From an uncultured Agathobacter sp. (GTDB lineage Bacteria; Bacillota; Clostridia; Lachnospirales; Lachnospiraceae): a stretch of DNA of 10,846 nt. This document shows positions 6,397-10,846 of this stretch, piece after piece. Position 1 is the stretch's first letter. Each line of letters begins with the position of its first letter. A model generated the notes under the pieces. It was given only the letters and a program-made list of their open reading frames with translations. It searched no databases and was not told where the DNA came from. The position numbers and the translations under genes are program-made. The stretch spans positions 1 through 10,846 of the forward strand of contig CAKRDT010000042.1 in NCBI GenBank assembly GCA_934316545.1, in the 5' to 3' direction.

Positions 6397-7044
6397 TTAT
6401 CCGTTGTATCTTCCCTTAAGGATCGGGGAAAGCGGCTTGTAAACAAGCATCGTGATTGCTACGGAAATAAGTCCCTTCACAACGGTAAATGGGAGGTTAA
6501 ATACGATCAGGCTCTGTAAAATTGATTTCATGGATGGAAGAATTGCCTGATACATTCCAAGGATTGCTTCTTCCGGCATCGCTACCTGATAGTAAACCGG
6601 ATACACGATAAAGTAGTTGGAAAATACGCAAAAGATTCCCATAAATACGGCACCTGCAACACCACCGATCAGAGCGCTCTTCTTGGTTTTCTTGTGCATG
6701 TAGATCAGTCCTGCCGGAATGACAAATGCTGCTCCCAGAATAAAGTTGGAAAGTTCTCCAACCAGCATACTATTCGAATCCATCAGATGAAGCAGATTCT
6801 TGATCAGGCAAACGATCACACCACAAACCGGTCCATACGCAAATGTACCGATCAGCGCAGGAAGATCCGAAAAATCAAATTTGATAAATGCCGGCATAAT
6901 CGGGATTGGGAACTCAAAGTACATCAGTACAAATGAGATTGCAGACAGCATCGCGGTCACTGTGATAAAACGTACCTTGCTTGTTGCTCCTGTCTTCGTG
7001 TTGTTGGTTGTTGCAGCACTTGCTGCGTTTGTTTCATTGCTCAT
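6397..7044 (-). CDS. ribU: Riboflavin-specific ECF transporter substrate-binding subunit RibU
   Basis: RibU is the membrane S component that binds riboflavin and works with the shared EcfA/EcfA'/EcfT energising module, which is not in this window. The 215-residue protein has a Ser/Thr/Asn-rich N-terminal tail (1-22) and about six membrane segments. Family signatures are EFPIPIMP (44-51), KFDFSDLPALIG (55-66), KNLLH (82-86) and GELSNF (96-101). The identity is strengthened by the FMN riboswitch in its leader. Two ATGs lie close together. I chose the one at 7042-7044 because the GGAG at 7052-7055 is 7 bases from it but only 1 base from the ATG at 7048-7050. No partner gene follows, so it is probably monocistronic. 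Confidence 0.96.
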   Translation of the reverse strand: MSNETNAASAATTNNTKTGATSKVRFITVTAMLSAISFVLMYFEFPIPIMPAFIKFDFSDLPALIGTFAYGPVCGVIVCLIKNLLHLMDSNSMLVGELSNFILGAAFVIPAGLIYMHKKTKKSALIGGVAGAVFMGIFCVFSNYFIVYPVYYQVAMPEEAILGMYQAILPSMKSILQSLIVFNLPFTVVKGLISVAITMLVYKPLSPILKGRYNG

Positions 7045-7048
7045 GTTC

Positions 7049-7088
7049 ATTCTCCTTTACATAAATGTGATAAGGAATCCCGGAGAAT
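7049..7088 (-). promoter_or_regulatory. Possible Shine-Dalgarno sequestering hairpin before ribU
   Basis: Read leftward, ATTCTCC (7082-7088) is perfectly complementary to GGAGAAT (7049-7055), which contains the ribU Shine-Dalgarno and the first two bases of the upstream ATG. The 7-bp stem encloses 26 bases. If it forms it would hide the ribosome binding site. This is seen by eye only; competing folds were not computed. Confidence 0.4.
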
Positions 7089-7090
7089 CA

Positions 7091-7122
7091 TTTTTATTGC
7101 ATCCGAGCAAATGCAATAAAAA
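7091..7122 (-). repeat. Perfect 12-bp inverted repeat overlapping the riboswitch terminator U-tract
   Basis: Arms 7091-7102 and 7111-7122 are perfect reverse complements around an 8-base loop. In the leftward RNA the 5' arm begins with five of the seven U residues of the preceding intrinsic terminator, so the U-tract is shared by two structures. It could fold in readthrough transcripts, or form a second terminator-like element in either direction. Confidence 0.6.
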
Positions 7123-7145
7123 AACCCCGACCAAAATGATCGGGG
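7118..7145 (-). terminator. Intrinsic terminator of the FMN riboswitch expression platform
   Basis: Read leftward, CCCCGATC (7138-7145) pairs with GGTCGGGG (7125-7132) across an ATTTT loop, with one wobble, followed by seven T (7118-7124). It lies 56 bases after the aptamer and about 75 bases before ribU, the expected place for transcription attenuation. CCCCGA of its 5' arm is also complementary to TCGGGG in the aptamer 5' strand (7318-7323), a candidate antiterminator pairing. Confidence 0.92.
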
Positions 7146-7200
7146 TATCCGTTACACAAATGAATGTCTGTTGTCGATGGCAAACACACATACACGATAA

Positions 7201-7328
7201 CTTCTTCTCTCATCCAGACTATACTGTCGGTCCCGGAATCTCACCGGATCGGCTGCTTAAGCAGTTCACGGACTATACCGTCGGTCGGGAATATGCGTCA
7301 GATCACGCAGCACCCTGCCCCGAAGAAT
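7201..7328 (-). promoter_or_regulatory. FMN riboswitch aptamer (RFN element)
   Basis: The RNA read leftward carries the hallmark RFN blocks in order: GGGGCAGGGTG, ATTCCCGACCGACGG, TATAGTCCGTGA, GCCGATCCGGTGAGATTCC, then GACAGTATAGTCTGGATG and GAGAGAAGAAG. Stem P1 is formed by 7322-7327 with 7202-7207. FMN binding should stabilise P1 and favour the downstream terminator, lowering ribU when flavin is plentiful. The variable P3 region includes the palindromic helix CTGCTTAAGCAG. There is one aptamer and one gene, the typical layout for a riboflavin importer. Confidence 0.97.
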
Positions 7329-7351
7329 TCCTATTCGTTTTTACAGTAACT

Positions 7352-7380
7352 ATTCTATGCATTTATCGTAAAGCTGTCAA
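7352..7380 (-). promoter_or_regulatory. SigA promoter of the riboswitch-ribU transcript
   Basis: Read leftward there is a perfect -35 TTGACA (7375-7380), a 17-base spacer, and -10 TAGAAT (7352-7357). Transcription should begin near 7345, about 17 bases before the aptamer. The strong promoter fits a unit whose output is set by attenuation. Confidence 0.85.
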
Positions 7381-7470
7381 CCATTTTCTATATGCCCACG
7401 TAATTTTTTCACAGGGTACAATCCACACCGCTCTACACATCCATGCATTTTTTCACCGTTTGCAATTCGT

Positions 7471-7488
7471 GCCTTTTCGTGCAAAGGC
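7471..7488 (-). other. Small hairpin directly after the tex stop codon
   Basis: GCCTTT and AAAGGC pair perfectly over 6 bases around a 6-base loop immediately 3' of the tex stop. No T-tract follows, so it is not a standard intrinsic terminator; it may stabilise the mRNA end. The rest of the interval 7381-7470 holds no gene and no convincing terminator. Confidence 0.35.
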
Positions 7489-9630
7489 TTACAGCTTCAT
7501 CGTCAGCTGGATTCTCTGCTTTTTGAGATCAACGCTTAAGACTTTGACATCCACGATATCCCCGACGCTGACCGCCTCAAGCGGATGCTTGATGTAGCGG
7601 TCACAGATCTGTGAGATGTGGACAAGCCCATCCTGATGCACACCGATATCCACGAAAGCACCAAAATCAATGACATTGCGCACAGTGCCTTTCAGTACCA
7701 TCCCCGGTGTCAGATCCTTCATTTCAAGAACATCGCTGCGCAGGATCGGCTTTGGCATGTCTTCACGTGGATCACGTGCCGGCTTCTCGAGTTCCTTTAC
7801 GATATCTCGCAGTGTCAGCTCACCGATTGCAAGTTCCGAAGCAAGCTTCTTGTAGTCGGAAACCTTCCTGGAGATCCCTACAACGGAACGGTTGCTGACA
7901 TCCTCAAGTGTATAGCCGAGTTTTGCCAGAAGTTCTTTCGTTGCAGCATAGGACTCCGGATGCACACCGGTCGCATCGAGCGGATTCTTTCCGCCGGTAA
8001 TACGCATGAATCCGGCACACTGCTCATAGGCCTTTGGCCCAAGTTTGGCAACTTTAAGAAGCTGTGAACGGGACGTAAAGCTTCCGTTTTCTTCACGGTA
8101 AGTAACGATATTCTTCGCAATCACTTTACTGATACCGGAAATATATTCCAGAAGTGATGCCGATGCGGTATTTAAGTCCACACCGACACGGTTCACGCAA
8201 TCCTCAACTACGCCGCCGAGCGCTTCGCTTAATTTCTTTTGGTTCATATCGTGCTGATACTGTCCGACTCCGATTGATTTCGGATCAATTTTGACCAATT
8301 CCGCAAGCGGATCCTGCAGGCGACGGGCCATGGAAGCTGCACTGCGTTGTCCCACATCAAAATTTGGGAATTCCTCCGTCGCAAGTTTGCTAGCGGAATA
8401 AACCGATGCCCCCGCTTCATTTACAATAATATACTGCACCTGTACCGGAATTTCTTTAAGGAGCTGTACGATCACCTGCTCCGACTCACGGGATGCAGTA
8501 CCGTTTCCAAGCGAGATCAGCGTAATATGATATTTCGAAATCAATTTCTTCAATACTGCCTTGGCCTCATCCACTTTATTTTGTGGTGCGGTCGGATAAA
8601 TAACCGTTGTGTCAAGCACCTTTCCTGTCGGATCAACAACCGCAAGTTTGCACCCGGTACGAAATGCCGGATCCCAGCCGAGCACGACCTGTCCTGCGAT
8701 TGGCGGCTGCATAAGAAGCTGCTGCAGGTTCTTGCCAAACACTTTAATCGCACCATCCTCCGCCTTCTCTGACAAATCGTTTCGGATTTCGCGCTCGATG
8801 GCCGGTGCGATCAGACGCTCATACGCATCTTTCACCACATCACAGAGTATTGGTGCCATCTGCCCCTGCGGGTTCGTGATGATCTGTTTCTCCAGATATC
8901 GGCAAATATCTTCCTGTGGCGCCTCAATTTTCACTGTCAGGAATTTTTCCTTCTCCCCCCGGTTGATGGCAAGCGTACGGTGTCCCACAACCTTGGATAA
9001 CGCCTCATCAAATTCATAATACATCTCATAAACCGATTCCGCTTCCGGATCTTTAGCCATGGACACAAGGCGCCCTCTCTTCATCGTCAGCTCGCGGATA
9101 TGCTTACGATAATCCGCATTATCCGATACAAACTCTGCCAGGATATCTTTCGCCCCGTTCATTGCATCTTCCACAGACTCTACGCCTTTTTCGACATCCA
9201 CATAAGTAGCCGCCTCCTCTAGAATCGGCGTCTTTGCCATCTGCAGCATGATGACATTGGCCAATGGCTCAAGTCCTTTTTCCTTTGCAATCGTGGCACG
9301 GGTACGGCGCTTCGGACGGTATGGGCGGTACAGATCATCGACCGCCACCTGCGTCTCAGCCTCAAGAATCTGCTTCTTCAATTCTTCGGTCAGTTTTCCC
9401 TGCTCCTCAATAGACGTAAGAACCGTCTGCTTCTTATCCTCAAGATTGCGCAGATAGATCAGGCGATCGTACAAATTACGCAGCACCTCATCATTTAATG
9501 CTCCGGTCGCTTCCTTGCGGTATCGCGCGATAAATGGGATTGTACAGCCCTCATCGATCAGTTTGACGGCAGCCTCCACCTGATTATTTCGAATGCCCAG
9601 CTCCCGGGCAATTTTTGTAATAATATCCAT
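7489..9630 (-). CDS. tex: Tex family RNA-binding transcription accessory protein
   Basis: Tex is a conserved cytosolic nucleic-acid-binding protein related to eukaryotic Spt6, linked in some bacteria to transcription and RNA turnover; its exact role in Firmicutes is not settled. The 713-residue protein has the Tex N-terminal helical region with TIPFIARYRKE (30-40) and the VDDLYRPYRPKRRTRAT block near 97-113. An RNase H-like YqgF domain follows from about 313 (GQVVLGWDPAFRTGC) through GNGTASRE and VNEAGASVYSAS (404-415). Then come helix-hairpin-helix repeats around 475-545 (LNTASASLL, FTSRSQLLKVAKLGPKA) and a C-terminal S1 RNA-binding domain at 641-713. The start is the ATG at 9628-9630 with AGGAAAGG eight bases upstream; a TTG seven codons earlier would place that site inside the gene. 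It is monocistronic and divergent from the DUF4190-like gene. Confidence 0.97.
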   Translation of the reverse strand: MDIITKIARELGIRNNQVEAAVKLIDEGCTIPFIARYRKEATGALNDEVLRNLYDRLIYLRNLEDKKQTVLTSIEEQGKLTEELKKQILEAETQVAVDDLYRPYRPKRRTRATIAKEKGLEPLANVIMLQMAKTPILEEAATYVDVEKGVESVEDAMNGAKDILAEFVSDNADYRKHIRELTMKRGRLVSMAKDPEAESVYEMYYEFDEALSKVVGHRTLAINRGEKEKFLTVKIEAPQEDICRYLEKQIITNPQGQMAPILCDVVKDAYERLIAPAIEREIRNDLSEKAEDGAIKVFGKNLQQLLMQPPIAGQVVLGWDPAFRTGCKLAVVDPTGKVLDTTVIYPTAPQNKVDEAKAVLKKLISKYHITLISLGNGTASRESEQVIVQLLKEIPVQVQYIIVNEAGASVYSASKLATEEFPNFDVGQRSAASMARRLQDPLAELVKIDPKSIGVGQYQHDMNQKKLSEALGGVVEDCVNRVGVDLNTASASLLEYISGISKVIAKNIVTYREENGSFTSRSQLLKVAKLGPKAYEQCAGFMRITGGKNPLDATGVHPESYAATKELLAKLGYTLEDVSNRSVVGISRKVSDYKKLASELAIGELTLRDIVKELEKPARDPREDMPKPILRSDVLEMKDLTPGMVLKGTVRNVIDFGAFVDIGVHQDGLVHISQICDRYIKHPLEAVSVGDIVDVKVLSVDLKKQRIQLTMKL

Positions 9631-9646
9631 AACAAAATCCTTTCCT

Positions 9647-9658
9647 GACAAATTTGTC
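9647..9658. promoter_or_regulatory. Perfect 12-base palindrome, candidate operator
   Basis: GACAAATTTGTC is a perfect palindrome lying between the tex start codon and the shared -10 region. It falls just downstream of the predicted tex transcription start and overlaps a possible rightward -35 (CTGACA, 9645-9650). The position suits a repressor site, but I do not recognise it as a known operator, and the symmetry may be chance. Confidence 0.35.
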
Positions 9659-9665
9659 TTTCCCT

Positions 9666-9695
9666 ATTATATAGGAAGTGTTAAAATGAAATCAA
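9666..9695 (-). promoter_or_regulatory. tex: Promoter of tex
   Basis: Read leftward, TTGATT (9690-9695), an 18-base spacer and a consensus -10 TATAAT (9666-9671) are present. The -10 is embedded in CCTATTATATAGG, a near-palindrome that also offers a rightward TATATA -10 at 9668-9673 with CTGACA (9645-9650) as -35. The two divergent promoters would therefore overlap and could compete. Confidence 0.6.
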
Positions 9696-9715
9696 TACTT
9701 ATTCGGAGGTAACAG

Positions 9716-10111
9716 ATGGACCAGTTTCAACCGTCCGGCAATCCATACGGACAACCTTATCACACACCTTACAGAAGCAACCATTCCGAGCGCATGGCAA
9801 TCGCTTCGATGACACTAGGCATGATTGCACTACTCAGCTGCACCTGCCTGTACCTTTCCATTCCGTGCGGCGCGCTTGCGATCATATTTGCATCGCTTTC
9901 CCGTGGTGGTCAGATGCGTTATAGCGGCAAAGCACAAATGGGGCTCATCTTCGGTGCCGCAGCAATTATTCTTACAATCATCGTCTATGCCGCATCTTTC
10001 GGTCTGGCGCTTGCACAATACGGCAGCATTGACGGTATCCTGAAAGCTTATTCAGACATGGTCGGCATCGATTACAATGATCTGATCCAGCAGCTTTACC
10101 AGACACCGTAA
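9716..10111 (+). CDS. DUF4190-like small membrane protein
   Basis: The function is unknown. The 131-residue protein has a Pro/Tyr/Gln-rich hydrophilic N-terminus (1-25) and a hydrophobic hairpin at about 27-62 that includes SMTLGMIALL and three cysteines (C42, C44, C51). A short loop leads to GKAQMGLIFGAA (71-82), the start of the last membrane helix (to about 98), and the tail is polar. The order SMTLGM then GKAQMGLIFG is typical of DUF4190. GGAGG six bases before ATG gives a firm start. It is the only rightward gene in the window, divergent from tex and convergent with the DUF2752-like gene. Confidence 0.85.
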   Translation: MDQFQPSGNPYGQPYHTPYRSNHSERMAIASMTLGMIALLSCTCLYLSIPCGALAIIFASLSRGGQMRYSGKAQMGLIFGAAAIILTIIVYAASFGLALAQYGSIDGILKAYSDMVGIDYNDLIQQLYQTP

Positions 10112-10138
10112 TTTACGTTTATCACAAACGCTTTAAAT

Positions 10139-10162
10139 AAAGTGTGCGCTACCTCACACTTT
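10139..10162. other. 8-bp inverted repeat between convergent genes
   Basis: AAAGTGTG (10139-10146) and CACACTTT (10155-10162) pair perfectly around an 8-base loop, 28 bases after the DUF4190-like stop. It may act as a terminator for one or both convergent genes, although neither strand shows a proper U-tract. The rest of the 123-base gap holds no gene that I can support. Confidence 0.4.
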
Positions 10163-10222
10163 CGCGCGCGAGCGGTATGTGCAACATAAGATTCATCTCC
10201 GCGAGCTGCGCATCCAGCAATG

Positions 10223-10252
10223 GTGGCAGAATGCTTACCCAAGCAACGCCAC
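10223..10252 (-). other. Two-step hairpin over the DUF2752-like stop codon
   Basis: Read leftward, GTGGC (10248-10252) pairs with GCCAC (10223-10227), and inside it TGCTT (10241-10245) pairs with AAGCA (10232-10236) around a 4-base loop. The stop codon lies inside the structure. No T-tract follows, so a role in termination is uncertain. Confidence 0.3.
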
Positions 10253-10660
10253 TCCGGTGACGGCAAGAACAAGGTTCTTGATCAGGCAGTTCAGAATCGC
10301 AATTACCAATGCAATCCACAGATACAAATCTCGATAATGCATGCCGATATGAATTCTTCCGCGAGAAATTCTCTCGACGGTCTGCGAGATCATAAACCAG
10401 CCTCCCACAAACACACCATACACAACAATCGGATGGTAGTACAGGGAGGTTATTATTTTTCCATGCAGCAGTGCATACGTTGCGCGCGTTCCGCCACATC
10501 CCGGACAATAATATCCGGTCATCGTATGGATTACGCAAGGAGCCATATGTATGATCGGCAAAGCTCCTGCCTGATATAGTCCGAATACAATCGCACTGAT
10601 TGCCACGCACACCCATCCAATCATATAAAAACATTTATCTAAAAGTTTGTCCGTTTTCAT
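10235..10660 (-). CDS. DUF2752-like membrane protein
   Basis: The function is unknown. The 141-residue protein has membrane segments at about 13-33, 77-97 and 112-137. Between the first two is the family signature C52-PGCGGTRA-60 followed by a helix with LLHGK (64-68); C42, C52 and C55 could bind metal or form a disulfide, which is speculation. Length and the ending soon after the last helix are normal for DUF2752, so I see no sign of truncation. AGGA five bases before ATG supports the start. It converges on the DUF4190-like gene, and small membrane genes of these two families may be associated. Confidence 0.88.
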   Translation of the reverse strand: MKTDKLLDKCFYMIGWVCVAISAIVFGLYQAGALPIIHMAPCVIHTMTGYYCPGCGGTRATYALLHGKIITSLYYHPIVVYGVFVGGWFMISQTVERISRGRIHIGMHYRDLYLWIALVIAILNCLIKNLVLAVTGVALLG

Positions 10661-10708
10661 CTTTATCCTTTTTTATTTTTGTCTGCTCTCGTTAATTCTT
10701 TCTGTTTC

Positions 10709-10738
10709 AGTATAATCGTTTCTTTCATCAAAAATCAA
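10709..10738 (-). promoter_or_regulatory. Promoter of the DUF2752-like gene
   Basis: Read leftward, TTGATT (10733-10738), an 18-base spacer and -10 TATACT (10709-10714) precede the ATG by about 48 bases. The core elements match the consensus moderately well. Beyond it, 10739-10846 shows no gene or RNA that I can support. Confidence 0.6.
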
Positions 10739-10846
10739 CTATTATCCGATTAGAAAAATTCGGGTTCGCCGTGATCAGATTGGCTTTCTAAAACGGACGA
10801 TACCGGATGATAGATTTACAATAGAAAATTAGCAGTAAGTTTTTAA

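Noticed and set aside
7403..7456. Direct repeat ATTTTTTCAC (7403-7412 and 7447-7456)
   Set aside because: It is short, AT-rich and occurs only twice, so it is probably chance; no mobile-element or array features accompany it.
6800..7597. 265-residue open frame on the + strand
   Set aside because: It crosses ribU, the terminator, the FMN riboswitch and the tex end in antisense, so it is not a credible gene.
9631..9651. TTG start adding seven residues to Tex
   Set aside because: The Shine-Dalgarno AGGAAAGG lies inside this extension and is correctly spaced for the ATG at 9628-9630, which begins the usual MDII sequence.
10149..10634. 161-residue open frame on the - strand
   Set aside because: It is a shifted frame over the DUF2752-like gene; the other frame carries the CPGCGGTRA motif, membrane segments and a proper Shine-Dalgarno.
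1..10846. Mobile element, CRISPR array or defence system
   Set aside because: I saw no transposase, integrase, terminal repeats, regular spaced repeats or defence domains; the window is ordinary core genome.

Overview
The window reads as chromosomal core-genome DNA from a low-to-mid GC Firmicute, most like a Lachnospiraceae or related Clostridia member. The reasons are an MEP-pathway ispD, tRNA genes without an encoded CCA end, strong SigA promoters, AGGAGG-type ribosome binding sites, an FMN riboswitch upstream of ribU, and small membrane proteins (DUF6715-, DUF4190- and DUF2752-like) that I associate with this group. The taxonomy is an inference; no 16S rRNA sequence lies inside the window.

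Layout from left to right. At 1-133 a very strong leftward promoter and a transcribed leader with boxB/boxA-like elements run off the left edge and probably lead into an rRNA operon. At 173-437 are two leftward serine tRNA genes (GGA and UGA anticodons) with their own near-identical strong promoter. At 576-5579 is a leftward gene run, transcribed in the order tsaE, tsaB, rimI, rnz, a membrane-anchored hypothetical gene, tsaD, ispD. It holds three genes of bacterial t6A tRNA modification (tsaE, tsaB, tsaD), the usual clostridial companion rimI, the tRNA 3' processing nuclease RNase Z, and the isoprenoid enzyme IspD. At 5650-6159 is a YcxB-like two-helix membrane protein with its own -10 element. 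At 6248-6313 is a long interrupted hairpin with a U-tract, a likely terminator for the next unit. At 6397-7380 is a leftward riboflavin-uptake unit: promoter, FMN riboswitch, intrinsic terminator, then ribU. At 7489-9630 is the leftward tex gene. At 9716-10111 a rightward DUF4190-like gene diverges from tex over overlapping promoters. At 10235-10660 a leftward DUF2752-like gene converges on it. I see no gene in 10661-10846 beyond the promoter of the last one.

How the parts fit together. The central run concerns tRNA maturation and translation: TsaB, TsaD and TsaE make the t6A37 modification, RimI acetylates ribosomal protein S18 in characterised bacteria, and RNase Z trims tRNA 3' ends, which suits the CCA-less tRNAs next door. 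IspD feeds the isoprenoid pool. The ribU unit is a classic FMN feedback circuit: when FMN is high the aptamer folds and the downstream hairpin stops transcription. Two further pairings, one using the terminator U-tract and one covering the ribU Shine-Dalgarno, may add control.

I did not find a mobile element, CRISPR array, defence system or clearly undescribed gene system. The points most worth a second look are non-coding: the nested RNA pairings before ribU, the interrupted hairpin after ribU, the tandem tRNA/rRNA promoter arrangement, and a perfect 12-base palindrome in the tex divergent promoter region.
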